DNA of 64,000 bases from Pseudomonas sp. LD120 (GCF_009861525.1 NZ_WVHL01000002.1:1-64000), one strand, 5' to 3'. Positions 44,824 to 54,882 are shown, numbered from the stretch's first letter. Made by a program: numbers and translations. Notes: generated by a model from the sequence alone, not told the origin.

Positions 44824-45207
44824 TCACTGACGACGCACCCAGGGGCGGCCGAGCAGGGTGTCCAGTCGCGCCAGGGGCGGCGCTTCGCGGCTGCGGTCGC
44901 GCACCTGCACCGTGACCCGCAGCAACCCTTGGCCGCCGGGCGCAGTGCTCTGCTCGCAACGCAACCTGAGCCGTCCCTGGTCGCAGTCAACGCTCTTGAA
45001 GCCCAGGCTTACGCGGCCTTGCAGGCGCAATTCGGCCAGACGGCTCTGGGCCGCCAGCAGGGCCAGGGATTTGTCCCGCAGCAGGCCATTGCCCTGGGTC
45101 ATCACCCCGGCCACGCGCACCGCCGCCGACATCGCCACGGCAATGATGGCCAGGGCCACCAGCACCTCGATCAAGGTAAATCCAGCTTGCTTGCGCAGGG
45201 TGTGCAT
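44824..45207 (-). CDS. hxcV: Type II secretion minor pseudopilin I
   Basis: The product is 127 residues. The cleavage site is MHTLRKQAG|FTLIEVLVALAI. GspI-type features are AVRVAGVMTQGNGLLRDKSL, ALLAAQSRLAELRLQGR and a C-terminal LLRVTVQVRDRSREAPPLA. It stands alone on the - strand between hxcP and hxcT, as in P. aeruginosa (PA0680), and is divergent from hxcT. Confidence 0.85.
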   Translation of the reverse strand: MHTLRKQAGFTLIEVLVALAIIAVAMSAAVRVAGVMTQGNGLLRDKSLALLAAQSRLAELRLQGRVSLGFKSVDCDQGRLRLRCEQSTAPGGQGLLRVTVQVRDRSREAPPLARLDTLLGRPWVRRQ

Positions 45208-45357
45208 GGGCCGCTCTAAACCGGGGGAGACAGGGCTACAAGCTAACGCTCGGGCTTGACCGAATGGCGACTGAAGCTCCCGAGGTTCTTCAATATCACT
45301 GACATATATTCTTGCAACACTGCGCGACGAATCGAACTCAAGCCAAGGAATGTCGAG

Positions 45358-45798
45358 ATGGATATCGCGCCTGTAACGTCGCTGCCTCGTGGCCAGCGTG
45401 GTTTTACCTTGATCGAGATCATGGTGGTGGTGGTGATCCTCGGGATTCTCGCCGCGATGGTGGTGCCCAAGGTGCTGGACCGCCCGGACCAGGCACGTGC
45501 CACGGCGGCCAAACAGGACATCGCCGGGCTGATGCAGGCCCTGAAACTGTACCGCCTGGATCACGGCGGCTACCCGAGCCTGAACCAGGGCTTGAAGGTG
45601 CTGGTGGAGCGTCCGGGCGATGCCAAGGACAGTCATTGGCGCTCCTACCTGGAGCGCTTGCCCAACGATCCCTGGGGGCGGCCCTACCACTACCTCAATC
45701 CCGGCGCCAACGGCGAAGTGGACGTGTTCTCCCTCGGTGCCGACGGCCAGCCCGACGGCGACGGGGTGAATGCTGATATCGGTTCCTGGCAGCTCTAG
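45358..45798 (+). CDS. hxcT: Type II secretion major pseudopilin G
   Basis: The product is 146 residues. The cleavage site is RGQRG|FTLIEIMVVVVILGI after a 17-residue leader. The G-type core is KQDIAGLMQALKLYRLDHGG, YPSLNQGLKVLVERP, and LPNDPWGRPYHYLNPGANG. The calcium-site loop is visible in SLGADGQPDGDGVNADIG. It should be the main pseudopilus subunit. ATG 45358 has AAGGA ten bases upstream. It leads the long + strand operon hxcT-X-Y-Z-Q. Confidence 0.93.
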   Translation: MDIAPVTSLPRGQRGFTLIEIMVVVVILGILAAMVVPKVLDRPDQARATAAKQDIAGLMQALKLYRLDHGGYPSLNQGLKVLVERPGDAKDSHWRSYLERLPNDPWGRPYHYLNPGANGEVDVFSLGADGQPDGDGVNADIGSWQL

Positions 45799-45806
45799 GC
45801 GCGACC

Positions 45807-46784
45807 ATGAACGTCGATTTTCGTGCAGCGCCGCAGCAACGCGGCATGGCCATCATCAGTGCCTTGCTGATCGCCGCCGTGGTGGCGGTGATGGCGGGCG
45901 CCATGCTCACCCGGCAGGCCTCGTTCATGCGTGCGGTGGAAGCCGAGCAGGGCCGCGTGAGGGCGACCGGGGTGCTTGAGGGCGGCCTGGAATACAGCCG
46001 GCAAGCGCTTTGGCAGGCGCGCCAGCAGGATGTGCTGACCCGTCTCGATCAGGCCTGGGCGCGGCCGATCAACGAGCAGGCCCTGGGCGCGCTCGGTGGT
46101 GCGTTCCAAGGAACCCTGCAAGACCAGCAAGGCAAGTTCAACCTGCGCAATCTGGTGTTGCACGACCAAGTCGACAGCCCACAGTTGCAGAGCTTTGAAC
46201 GGCTGTGCCAGTTGATCGGTATCGACCTCGCCCTGAGCCGGCGCATCAGCCAGCGGGTGATCGCGTCTTACCCGCAGCGCCTGCCGCGCGCGCCGTCGGC
46301 GAGTCACACGTCTGGTGCGTTCAACAGCGCTCGCCTGCCCGCCGCCGAGGCCCTGGTCGTACCCGCCAAACAGCCGATGTTGCGCAGCCTGGACGACCTG
46401 CGGGGCCTGCGCGGCTTGAGTTCGGCGCGGCTGGCGCGGCTTGAGCAGTACGTCAGTCTCTTGCCCGGCAACACCTGGATCAACGGCAACACCGCACGCC
46501 CCGAAGTGCTGGCAGCGGTGGTTCCAGGGTTGACGCTGGCGCGGGCCAGGGCCCTGGTGGCGGAGCGCGACGCCGGGCACTGGTTCATCAACCGGGGCGA
46601 TTTCGTCAATCGCCTGCGCCTGCCGGAGGTGGTGGTGGATCAGGTCCAGGTCGGTATCACCAGTGAATGGTTCCTGCTGGTGGGCCAGGGTCGCCAGGAT
46701 CGACGCCGGGTCAGCCTGGAGGCCTTGCTGTACCGTCCCGAGGACCGCATGCCCGAGGTGATCTGGTCGCGGGTGGGCGCATGA
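45807..46784 (+). CDS. hxcX: Type II secretion minor pseudopilin K
   Basis: The product is 325 residues. The leader ends at PQQRG|MAIISALLIAAVVAVMAG, and as usual for GspK the Glu5 is missing. It has the large insert domain typical of K (QGKFNLRNLVLHDQVDSPQL, ASHTSGAFNSARLP, LSSARLARLEQYVSLLPGNT). It caps the pseudopilus with I and J. It starts 8 bp after hxcT, and its stop overlaps the hxcY start (ATGA). Confidence 0.9.
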   Translation: MNVDFRAAPQQRGMAIISALLIAAVVAVMAGAMLTRQASFMRAVEAEQGRVRATGVLEGGLEYSRQALWQARQQDVLTRLDQAWARPINEQALGALGGAFQGTLQDQQGKFNLRNLVLHDQVDSPQLQSFERLCQLIGIDLALSRRISQRVIASYPQRLPRAPSASHTSGAFNSARLPAAEALVVPAKQPMLRSLDDLRGLRGLSSARLARLEQYVSLLPGNTWINGNTARPEVLAAVVPGLTLARARALVAERDAGHWFINRGDFVNRLRLPEVVVDQVQVGITSEWFLLVGQGRQDRRRVSLEALLYRPEDRMPEVIWSRVGA

Positions 46785-47950
46785 GCCGCTTGCGCATTGG
46801 CTTGCCGCCTCTGGCGCAGTTGAGCCTGCACAGTCCGGTGGCATTTGCCCGACTCGATCGTGCCGGGCGGGTGCTTGAAGTGGGCAACCGTGCCCTGGCG
46901 CAGTTGCGCCAGGGCCGCCAAGCCATTGCCCTGGAGTGCTACCTGCATCCGGTGGACAGCCTGCTGACCTGCATCGAACTGCCGCCCTTGCCGGCGGCAC
47001 GGATCAAGGCCGCGGTGAGTTGCGCCGCCCAGGCACTGATTCTTGGTCCCAGCGAATCGATGCACGTGGCCCATGGCGCCCGCGATGCCCAGGGTCAGGT
47101 GGCATTGAGCTGGTTGCCCAAGACCGCGCTGCAGGCCCTGGGACGCTTGTTGCAGCAGGCAGGGTTGAAACTTGAGGGCCTGTATCCGGCGCCTTATGCC
47201 TTGGCGGTGCCCGAGCCTGGGCAGGTGAACCTGTGCCGGGTCGACGATTACTGGCTGTTGCGCCAGAGCATCGAGCAGGGCAGCGTGCAGCCGTGGATGG
47301 ACGAACCCCTGGCCCAGGTGCACGCCTCGGAGCGCGAGCTGCGCTGGATCGGTGACGACGCGCCGGCACCGCTGCAGGCGCTGTCGGCTGTGCACCGCTG
47401 GAGCGGCAAGCCGCCCGCGTGGGGCTTGCACGGTGGCGCCGTGGCCGACAGCGCGGCGGCCAAGGGCTGGGGCCGGGCCCTGGGGAGCTTGGCCCTGGCG
47501 CTGCTGGTCTGGGTCGTTGGCCTGAACCTGTATGCGAGCCGCGAAGCCGAGCAAGGCCGGCGGCTCAAGACGCAGATGAGCCAGCGGGTCCAGCAGGTGT
47601 TTCCCGAATTGCCGGTGGTGCTCAACCCCCTGCAACAGGCTCGGCAACAATTGGCCGCGCGTCAGAGCGGCGCGGCGGACCCGAGCCAGGGGTTCGCCAA
47701 CCTGGTGCGGCAGGCCGGCAACGCCATGCCTTTTATCGCCGGCAGCGTGCAGGGCCTGAGTTTTGCCAATAACCGCTTGCAGCTGGAGCTGCTGGCAGAC
47801 ACCCCCAACAGCGCCGATGACGCCTGGCAGCAGGCGTTGGCCAAGGCCGGCTACAGCGCCCAGCACCAGGGCAATGGCTGGACCCTGGGCCCGATCGCGG
47901 CGCCGGTGGCCGATGCCCTTGAGACGGTCACGGAAGACGATCATGAGTAA
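46781..47950 (+). CDS. hxcY: Type II secretion platform protein L
   Basis: The product is 389 residues. The N-terminal cytoplasmic actin-like part (VDSLLTCIELPPLPAARIKA, LQQAGLKLEGLYPAPYAL) binds the ATPase. One membrane span follows (LGSLALALLVWVVGLNLYAS), then a periplasmic ferredoxin-like part. It overlaps hxcX by 4 bases and hxcZ by 8 bases. Confidence 0.88.
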   Translation: MSRLRIGLPPLAQLSLHSPVAFARLDRAGRVLEVGNRALAQLRQGRQAIALECYLHPVDSLLTCIELPPLPAARIKAAVSCAAQALILGPSESMHVAHGARDAQGQVALSWLPKTALQALGRLLQQAGLKLEGLYPAPYALAVPEPGQVNLCRVDDYWLLRQSIEQGSVQPWMDEPLAQVHASERELRWIGDDAPAPLQALSAVHRWSGKPPAWGLHGGAVADSAAAKGWGRALGSLALALLVWVVGLNLYASREAEQGRRLKTQMSQRVQQVFPELPVVLNPLQQARQQLAARQSGAADPSQGFANLVRQAGNAMPFIAGSVQGLSFANNRLQLELLADTPNSADDAWQQALAKAGYSAQHQGNGWTLGPIAAPVADALETVTEDDHE

Positions 47951-48500
47951 GGCACGGTGGCAGCATGCTCAGGCGCGTTACGCGCAGTTTCGGGCTCAGC
48001 TCCAAGGTCATTGGAGCGCCTTGGCGCGGCGGGAGAAACGCCTGCTCAGCGCCACCGCCACCGGCCTGCTGGGCCTGTTGCTGTGGCTGGCGCTGATCGA
48101 GCCACCGCTGAAGACGATCGCTTATTGGCAAGCCGAAACCCCCAAGCTGCACGCCCAAGCCCAGGCCCTCGACGTGCTGCTGCAGGAAGCCGCGATGGGT
48201 GGCGACGCTGCCCAGGACCTCGCCCAAGCCCTGCGCCAGACCCTGGACGGGGCCGGGCTCCAGGACCATTACCAATTGCTACAGCCGGATCAAACCTGCC
48301 CCCAATGCTGGCGATTGACCTTTGAACAGGCCCCGGCGGATGCCGTGGTCGGCTGGTTGCTGGGGGCTCCCGGGCAGCTGTCATTGCAGGTGGTGGAGGC
48401 CCGCTTGCAACGCACGGGCGCCGCCGCCCAAGACTCGGCAGGCACCCTGTCCGGGACCGTTCGCATGGATCAGGCGCAGGGCGCTAAGGACGCTTCATGA
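47943..48500 (+). CDS. hxcZ: Type II secretion platform protein M
   Basis: The product is 185 residues. It has a short cytoplasmic N-terminus, one membrane span (LLSATATGLLGLLLWLALIE), then a periplasmic domain (KTIAYWQAETPKLHAQAQAL) with a C-terminal ferredoxin-like fold expected from family. A CPQC pair (TCPQCW) is unusual for GspM. It overlaps hxcY and hxcQ, the latter through ATGA at 48497-48500. Confidence 0.84.
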   Translation: MSKARWQHAQARYAQFRAQLQGHWSALARREKRLLSATATGLLGLLLWLALIEPPLKTIAYWQAETPKLHAQAQALDVLLQEAAMGGDAAQDLAQALRQTLDGAGLQDHYQLLQPDQTCPQCWRLTFEQAPADAVVGWLLGAPGQLSLQVVEARLQRTGAAAQDSAGTLSGTVRMDQAQGAKDAS

Positions 48501-50887
48501 AGGGCTCAGGTTTCAACTACGCGCGCCAGTGTCGCAAGGTCGCGCCGTTTCTGCTGCTGGCACTGGGGGCCTGCAGCCACACCCCATCCAACATGACGCC
48601 ACCCTTATTGGTGGACAGTGAGCTGGGCCAACCCCTGGCCGACACCCGGCGCAGCGGTGATGCCCTGGTGGATCGCCAGCGCTTGCAGGGGCAACAGGCC
48701 GCGCGCCCGAAAGTCCTGCACCCGGTGACCAACAGCCGTCCTGGCCAGCGCCCGCCACGCGGCAGCGTGCCGCGCAACCCGCTGGGGGATCAGCCGGTGC
48801 AATTGAACTTCGTGGAGGCCGACATTCAGGCGGTGGTGCGCGCCTTGTCCCGCGCCACCGGCCAGCAGTTCTTGGTGGACCCGCGGGTCAAGGGCAACCT
48901 GACCCTGGTCAGCGAGGGCCAGGTGCCGGCTCATCAGGCCTACGACATGCTGCTGGCGGCCCTGCGCATGCAAGGCTTTAGCGTGGTGGACGTGAGCGGG
49001 GTGGCCCAGGTGGTGCCCGAAGCCGATGCCAAGCTGCTGGGCGGGCCGATCTACAGCGCCGACAAGCCGGCGGGCAACGGCATGCTGACCCGCACCTTCC
49101 GCCTGCACTATGAAAACGCGGTGAACCTGATCCCGGTGCTGCGGCCCATCGTCTCGCCGAACAACCCGATCAATGCCTACCCGGGCAACAACAGCATCGT
49201 GATCACCGACTACGCCGAGAACCTGCAGCGAGTGGCGCAGATCATCGACGGCATCGACACCCCCAGCGCCATCGACACCGATGTGGTGGCGGTGCACAAC
49301 GGCATTGCCGTGGACATCGCGGCCATGGTCGCAGAACTGCTGGACACCCAGGGTGGCGACCCGACTCAGAAGATCAGTGTGATCGGCGACCCGCGCTCCA
49401 ACTCCATCATCATCCGCGCCGGCAGCCCCGAGCGCACCGAGCTGGCGCGCAACCTGATCTATAAACTGGACAACGCCCAAAGCAACCCCAGCAACCTGCA
49501 CGTGGTCTACCTGCGCAATGCCCAGGCCGGCAAACTGGCCCAGGCCTTGCGTGGTTTGCTCACCGGTGAAAGCGACAGCGGCACCAGCGACGCTGCCCGG
49601 GCCATGCTCAGCGGCATGGGCGGCGGCCTGAACGGCCAGGCCAGCACGCCCAACAGCGGCGGCACGCCCACTGCCGGCGCCAGCCTCAACAGCAGCCGTG
49701 GCAGCGGCGGTGCCTACGGCCAAGGCAACAGTGCCAGCGGCGGCGCCAGTAGCAGTGGCCAGGCCAGCGATCAGAACACCGCCTTCAGTGCCGGCGGGGT
49801 GACCCTCCAGGCCGACGCCACCACCAACACCTTGCTGATTTCCGCCCCCGACCCGCTGTACCGCAACCTGCGGGAAGTCATCGACCAACTCGACCAGCGT
49901 CGCGCTCAAGTGGTGATCGAAAGCCTGATTGTCGAAGTGGGCGAAGACGACGCCAGCGAATTCGGCGTGCAGTGGCAGGCCGGCAACCTGGGTGGGCGTG
50001 GCGGCTTTGGCGGGGTCAACCTCGGCGGCAGTGGGCTGCTCGCCAGCCCCAACAGCAAGACCAGCCTCGACGTTTTGCCCAAGGGCCTGAACATCGGCCT
50101 GGTCGACGGCGCCGTCGATATTCCGGGAATCGGCAAAGTGCTCGACCTCAAAGTCCTGGCCCGCGCCTTGAAAAGCAAAGGCGGGACCAACGTGCTGTCG
50201 ACGCCGAACCTGCTGACCCTGGACAACGAAGCGGCGAGCATCTTCGTTGGCCAGACCATTCCCTTTGTCACCGGCAGCTACGTCACCGGCGGTGGCGGCA
50301 CCAGCAACAACCCGTTCCAGACCGTGCAGCGTGAGGAAGTGGGCTTGAAACTCAACGTCCGGCCGCAGATCTCCGAAGGCGGCACGGTCAAGCTGGACAT
50401 CTACCAGGAAGTCAGCAGCGTCGACCCCCGGGCTTCGGTGGACGCCGGGACTGTGACCAACAAACGCGCGATCGACACCAGCATCCTCCTGGATGACGGA
50501 CAGATCATGGTCCTCGGCGGTTTACTGCAGGACGGCTACAGCCAGAGCAACGACGCGGTGCCGTGGCTGTCGAGCATCCCGGGGATCGGGGCCTTGTTTC
50601 GCAGCGAGAAACGCAGCATCACCAAGACCAACCTGATGGTGTTTCTGCGGCCTTACATCATCCGCGACAGTGGCGCGGGGCGCAGCATCACCCTCAATCG
50701 TTATGACTTCATGCGACGTGCCCAGGGGCAGTTGCAGCCGGAGCGCAGCTGGGCGCTGCCGGATATGCAAGCGCCGCAGTTGCCGGCGGCGAGCAAGGCG
50801 ATTCCCGGGGCGGTGCCGGTGTCGTTGCAGACGCCTGGGGTTGGGCAGGGGCCGCGGGCGACGATCAGGGCGGTGCCGGTGCAATGA
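48497..50887 (+). CDS. hxcQ: Type II secretion secretin D, lipid-anchored type
   Basis: The product is 796 residues. The N-terminus is a lipoprotein signal, PFLLLALGAC with Cys26, so this secretin should be self-piloting as reported for P. aeruginosa HxcQ. N0 (QLNFVEADIQAVVRALSRAT), N1-N3 domains, a long Gly/Ser/Ala-rich linker (about 370-430) and the C-terminal pore domain follow (VVIESLIVEVGEDDASEFGV, LSTPNLLTLDNEAASIFVGQ, MVLGGLLQDGYSQSNDAVPW). It forms the outer-membrane channel. It ends the operon begun by hxcT. Confidence 0.94.
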   Translation: MKGSGFNYARQCRKVAPFLLLALGACSHTPSNMTPPLLVDSELGQPLADTRRSGDALVDRQRLQGQQAARPKVLHPVTNSRPGQRPPRGSVPRNPLGDQPVQLNFVEADIQAVVRALSRATGQQFLVDPRVKGNLTLVSEGQVPAHQAYDMLLAALRMQGFSVVDVSGVAQVVPEADAKLLGGPIYSADKPAGNGMLTRTFRLHYENAVNLIPVLRPIVSPNNPINAYPGNNSIVITDYAENLQRVAQIIDGIDTPSAIDTDVVAVHNGIAVDIAAMVAELLDTQGGDPTQKISVIGDPRSNSIIIRAGSPERTELARNLIYKLDNAQSNPSNLHVVYLRNAQAGKLAQALRGLLTGESDSGTSDAARAMLSGMGGGLNGQASTPNSGGTPTAGASLNSSRGSGGAYGQGNSASGGASSSGQASDQNTAFSAGGVTLQADATTNTLLISAPDPLYRNLREVIDQLDQRRAQVVIESLIVEVGEDDASEFGVQWQAGNLGGRGGFGGVNLGGSGLLASPNSKTSLDVLPKGLNIGLVDGAVDIPGIGKVLDLKVLARALKSKGGTNVLSTPNLLTLDNEAASIFVGQTIPFVTGSYVTGGGGTSNNPFQTVQREEVGLKLNVRPQISEGGTVKLDIYQEVSSVDPRASVDAGTVTNKRAIDTSILLDDGQIMVLGGLLQDGYSQSNDAVPWLSSIPGIGALFRSEKRSITKTNLMVFLRPYIIRDSGAGRSITLNRYDFMRRAQGQLQPERSWALPDMQAPQLPAASKAIPGAVPVSLQTPGVGQGPRATIRAVPVQ

Positions 50888-51828
50888 AGGTGTTCATTCA
50901 GAGGCATGGAGCCTATGTCCGTTGTTGTGGTCATGGCCACTTTCGCGGGGGCTTTGACGGCCAATGGAGGGGGCACATATCCGTTGCGGTGGTTTGCGGT
51001 TTTGTCTTTGCGGCGAGGTTGACGGGGTCCATATCCGGTGCTGCGGTAACGGCGGCTGGTGGTTTCGTTTTTATGGCGTGGAGGTGGTGTACATATCCGT
51101 TGCTGCGGGTGCGGCGGCTTATGGTTTCGCCCTTACGGCGAGTCCCTTTTTTTCAAACGCCAAAAAAAGGAACCAAAAAACGCTTGCCCCTCCATGGGCC
51201 CCTCGCTGGGGCTCGGGGTTCCCTCGCTTCGGCATTACTCCGGGGGCCCGCCGCCAACCGGCCATCCATGGCCGGGTGGCGGCTAGCTCGGCATCCATGC
51301 CGAGCTGCCCCCTACGCAACGCCTACGCTCGGCCGGCTGGGAAGGGGCCGGAAGATCAAGATCAAGATCAAGATCAAGATCAAAAGCCAAAGCTAAAACC
51401 AAGGTGCGCAGGCCGGCTACAGGTAACGCGAACGGCAATGAAACAGGTCGGCCGGCAGGCCGCCGTCAGATTTTGATCTTGATCTTGATCTGACCGCCCC
51501 GTTAACCACGATGGCCGAACGCAGGCATTGAGCCGTGGGTAACCCGGCAGGACGCCGGGTTAGCCGCACTGGGCCATGGATGGCCCATTGCGGCGGCCCA
51601 CGGATCAATGCCGGAGTGAGGGCATGCCTCGCTATGCGAGGCACCGAGTGGAGGGGCAGAGCGTTTTGCTCACCTTTTGCGCTTTTCAAAAGTGAGCCGC
51701 TGTAAGAGCGGAACCGTAAGCCGCCGCACCCGCAAGAACGGATATGTACCCAAACCCACGGTAAGAACAAAAACCGTAATCAGCCACACCCGCAGTCCCG
51801 GATATGCACCCCACCAGGAGACACAAGC
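50888..51828. repeat. 940-bp block of inverted and direct repeats
   Basis: No gene is seen. On the left, three CATATCCG-type units (50976, 51030, 51092) and a variant at 50913 are spaced 55-62 bp apart. The last continues as TTGCTGCGGGTGCGGCGGCT and further. An inverted counterpart at about 51682-51752 has the same sequence in reverse complement (CCGTAAGCCGCCGCACCCGC). AAGATC x5 (51352-51381) faces GATCTT copies at 51470-51491. The whole resembles a pair of Pseudomonas dispersed repeats inserted head to head. Confidence 0.85.
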
Positions 51829-53250
51829 ATGACCACCCAGCTCCCCTACGCCTGGGCCAAATCCCAACGCATCCTCCTGCGCCACAGCGAGCAGGGCGCC
51901 ACCCTACTGGTCTGCCCCTCGACCCCCGGCTGGTCCATCAGCGAAGCCCGCCGCCAGTTCGGCCCCGCGCGCCTGGAACGCATTCGCGACGACGAGCTCG
52001 ACGGTCTGTTGGCCACGGCCTACGCCGACACCGGCAGCGCCGCGGCGGTGGTCGGTGCGGCGGAGAATGAGGTGGACCTGGACCGCCTGATGCAGGACAT
52101 GCCGGAAATCACCGACCTGCTGGACACCCAGGACGGCGCGCCGGTGATCCGCATGATCAACGCCTTGCTCACCCAGGCCGCGCGGGATGAGGCCAGCGAT
52201 ATCCATATCGAACCCTTCGAGACTCACTCGGTGGTGCGCTACCGGGTCGACGGCACCCTGCGCGACGTGGTCTCGCCGCGTAAGGCGCTGCACGGCGCGC
52301 TGGTGTCGCGGATCAAGATCATGGCGCAGTTGGATATCGCCGAAAAACGCCTGCCCCAGGACGGCCGCATTGCCCTGCGGGTGGCCGGGCGGCCGATCGA
52401 TATCCGTGTGTCCACGGTGCCCACCGGCCACGGCGAACGGGTGGTGATGCGCTTGCTGGACAAGCAGGCCGGACGTCTGCAATTGGAGACCCTGGGCATG
52501 GACCCGGACCTGCTGGCGCGGCTCGACGGGTTGATTCGTCAGCCCCACGGTATCGTTCTGGTCACCGGGCCCACCGGCAGCGGCAAGACCACCAGCCTTT
52601 ACGCCGCCCTGGCGCGGCTGGACGCCAGCACCAGCAATATCCTCACCGTCGAGGACCCGGTGGAATACGACCTGCCGGGCATCAGCCAGATTCAGGTCAA
52701 CGCCAAGATCGACATGACCTTCGCTCTGGCGCTGCGGGCGATTCTGCGCCAGGACCCGGACGTGATCATGATCGGTGAGATCCGCGACCTGGAAACCGCG
52801 CAGATCGCGGTCCAGGCGTCGCTGACCGGGCATTTGGTGCTGGCGACCCTGCACACCAACGACGCGGTGTCGGCGGTCAATCGTCTGATCGACATGGGCG
52901 TGGAGCCTTTCCTGCTGGCCTCGTCGCTGCTCGGGGTGCTGGCCCAGCGCCTGGTGCGGCGCCTGTGCCCGCATTGCAAGGCGCCGGATCCGGCCAGTCC
53001 CGGCACCTGGCGCCCGGTGGGGTGCGCGGCGTGTAATCACATCGGTTACAGCGGCCGCACCGGGATTCATGAGTTGTTTTGCCTTGACGATGAACTTCGC
53101 GGCCTGATTCACCAGGGCGCCGATGAGCAGGCGTTGCGCGGCGCGGCGCGGCGGGCGGGAATGCTGAGCATGCGTGAGGACGGCGAGCGCTGGGTGCGCA
53201 GCGGTGCCAGCGCAATGGAAGAAATCTTGCGTGTGACACGGGACGCCTGA
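51829..53250 (+). CDS. hxcR: Type II secretion ATPase E
   Basis: The product is 473 residues. The order is N-terminal domain, then [20 protein letters not shown], Walker [18 protein letters not shown], Asp box [10 protein letters not shown], Walker [19 protein letters not shown], and the C-terminal zinc part with CPHC and CAAC. It supplies the energy for pseudopilus assembly at the inner membrane. AGGAG lies nine bases before the ATG. It is separated from hxcQ by the repeat block and overlaps hxcS by one base. Confidence 0.95.
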   Translation: MTTQLPYAWAKSQRILLRHSEQGATLLVCPSTPGWSISEARRQFGPARLERIRDDELDGLLATAYADTGSAAAVVGAAENEVDLDRLMQDMPEITDLLDTQDGAPVIRMINALLTQAARDEASDIHIEPFETHSVVRYRVDGTLRDVVSPRKALHGALVSRIKIMAQLDIAEKRLPQDGRIALRVAGRPIDIRVSTVPTGHGERVVMRLLDKQAGRLQLETLGMDPDLLARLDGLIRQPHGIVLVTGPTGSGKTTSLYAALARLDASTSNILTVEDPVEYDLPGISQIQVNAKIDMTFALALRAILRQDPDVIMIGEIRDLETAQIAVQASLTGHLVLATLHTNDAVSAVNRLIDMGVEPFLLASSLLGVLAQRLVRRLCPHCKAPDPASPGTWRPVGCAACNHIGYSGRTGIHELFCLDDELRGLIHQGADEQALRGAARRAGMLSMREDGERWVRSGASAMEEILRVTRDA

Positions 53251-54461
53251 TGAATCGCTATCGTTATGAAGCCGCCGATGCCGTGGGCAAGGTGCAATCC
53301 GGCTACCTGGAAGCCGACAGCCAGGGCGCGGCCTTTGCCAGTCTGCGCAGTCGCGGGTTGACCGCTTTGCAGGTGCAGTTGGCGCACGACAACGGCCCCG
53401 GCGCAGCAGCGGGGCTGTTCAGCGCCAGGCTTTCGGACAACGACTTGGCCTGGGCCACGCGGCAACTGGCCAGCTTGCTGGGGGCTCGTCTGCCGCTGGA
53501 GGCGGCGTTGAGTGCCACGGTGGAGCAGGCCGAGCGCAAGCACATCGCCCAGACCCTGAGTGCGGTGCGCAGCGATGTGCGCAGCGGCATGCGCCTAGCC
53601 GAAGCCTTGGCGGCACGCCCCCGGGACTTTCCGGAGATCTACCGGGCGCTGATTGCCGCGGGGGAGGAGTCCGGCGATCTGGCCCAGGTCATGGAGCGTC
53701 TGGCGGATTACATCGAGGAGCGCAACAACCTGCGGGGCAAGATCCTCACTGCGTTCATCTACCCGGGCGTGGTGGGGCTGGTGTCGATCGCCATTGTGAT
53801 TTTCTTGCTCAGCTACGTGGTGCCCCAAGTGGTCAGCGCTTTTTCCCAGGCGCGTCAGGATCTGCCCGGGCTGACCCTGGCCATGCTCAACGCCAGCGAC
53901 TTCATCCGCGCCTGGGGCGGGCTGTGCCTGGGGGGCATGCTGGCCGGGTTCTGCGGTTGGCGCCTGTATTTGCGCAACCCCCAGGCGCGGCTGCGTTGGC
54001 ACAGCCGGATCTTGCGCTTGCCGCTGATCGGGCGGTTTGTCGTGGGGCTCAATACCGCGCGTTTTGCCTCGACCCTGGCGATCCTCGGCGGCGCCGGGGT
54101 GCCGCTGCTGCGAGCCCTGGACGCGGCGCGCCAGACCCTGTCCAACCAGCGTCTGAGCCAGAGCGTTGGCGAGGCCACGGCCAAGGTCCGCGAGGGCGTC
54201 AGTCTGGCGGCGGCGCTGCGGGTGGAGAAGGTGTTTCCACCGGTACTGATTCACTTGATCGCCAGCGGTGAAAAGACCGGTGCCTTGCCACCGATGCTGG
54301 AGCGGGCGGCGCAGACGCTGTCGCGGGATATCGAGCGCCGGGCCATGGGCATGACCGCGCTGCTCGAACCCTTGATGATCGTGGTCATGGGCGGCGTGGT
54401 GCTGGTGATCGTCATGGCGGTGCTGTTGCCGATCATTGAGATCAATCAACTGGTGACCTGA
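53250..54461 (+). CDS. hxcS: Type II secretion inner-membrane protein F
   Basis: The product is 403 residues. Two GspF repeats of four-helix cytoplasmic parts are seen (WATRQLASLLGARLPLEAAL, ... FASTLAILGGAGVPLLRALD). Three membrane spans are present (VGLVSIAIVIFLLSYVVPQV, LCLGGMLAGFCGWRLYL, IVVMGGVVLVIVMAVLLPII). It anchors the platform. It starts at TGATG with the hxcR stop. The following 421 bp hold no gene. Confidence 0.93.
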   Translation: MNRYRYEAADAVGKVQSGYLEADSQGAAFASLRSRGLTALQVQLAHDNGPGAAAGLFSARLSDNDLAWATRQLASLLGARLPLEAALSATVEQAERKHIAQTLSAVRSDVRSGMRLAEALAARPRDFPEIYRALIAAGEESGDLAQVMERLADYIEERNNLRGKILTAFIYPGVVGLVSIAIVIFLLSYVVPQVVSAFSQARQDLPGLTLAMLNASDFIRAWGGLCLGGMLAGFCGWRLYLRNPQARLRWHSRILRLPLIGRFVVGLNTARFASTLAILGGAGVPLLRALDAARQTLSNQRLSQSVGEATAKVREGVSLAAALRVEKVFPPVLIHLIASGEKTGALPPMLERAAQTLSRDIERRAMGMTALLEPLMIVVMGGVVLVIVMAVLLPIIEINQLVT

Positions 54462-54882
54462 GGCGCGCGCCGAGGGTGCCGGCTTGCTCGCCACGGGGTT
54501 ATGCCTCGGAGGATGTTTCAGGTCGTTGGCCGCGCTCCCGAGTCTGTCGGCAACGATCCTCGGGTTCCTCGTTCTGTCATCTTCCGCGCCTGCCGCCAGC
54601 GCTGCCGGTGCCGGGCGCCGGCTGCTGCGGACAGAGGGGCTGAGCCTGTGCGCGGGGGCTGGCGCAGCGGCCGGAGCCTCTGGGCAAACACCCGAGAATC
54701 CGCCGCCAAAATGCCTGGCTTCTCCCGAGGTTTTTTCCTTTATCTGTCACCGGAAACTGCGAACTTCTCTTTCCATGGCCTCACCCATCAAGCCGTCTGG
54801 ATCAAGGCTTGTGGCCTGAGCGTCATGGCGTCATGCAAGAGCTATTCACCCAACGTACGAACACGACGAAAGGAGATTCTTC
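54462..54882 (+). promoter_or_regulatory. Promoter region of the DING gene
   Basis: No gene is seen in these 421 bp. Two PhoB-like half-sites occur: CTGTCAT at 54574-54580 and CTGTCAC at 54744-54750. The second is followed by CGGAAA and CTGCGAA, an imperfect partner. Phosphate control of DING genes is known in related bacteria. The sites are suggestive only. Confidence 0.35.

Noticed and set aside
48605..49909. 434-residue frame opposite hxcQ
   Set aside because: It is an antisense shadow of the secretin gene with no recognisable protein features.
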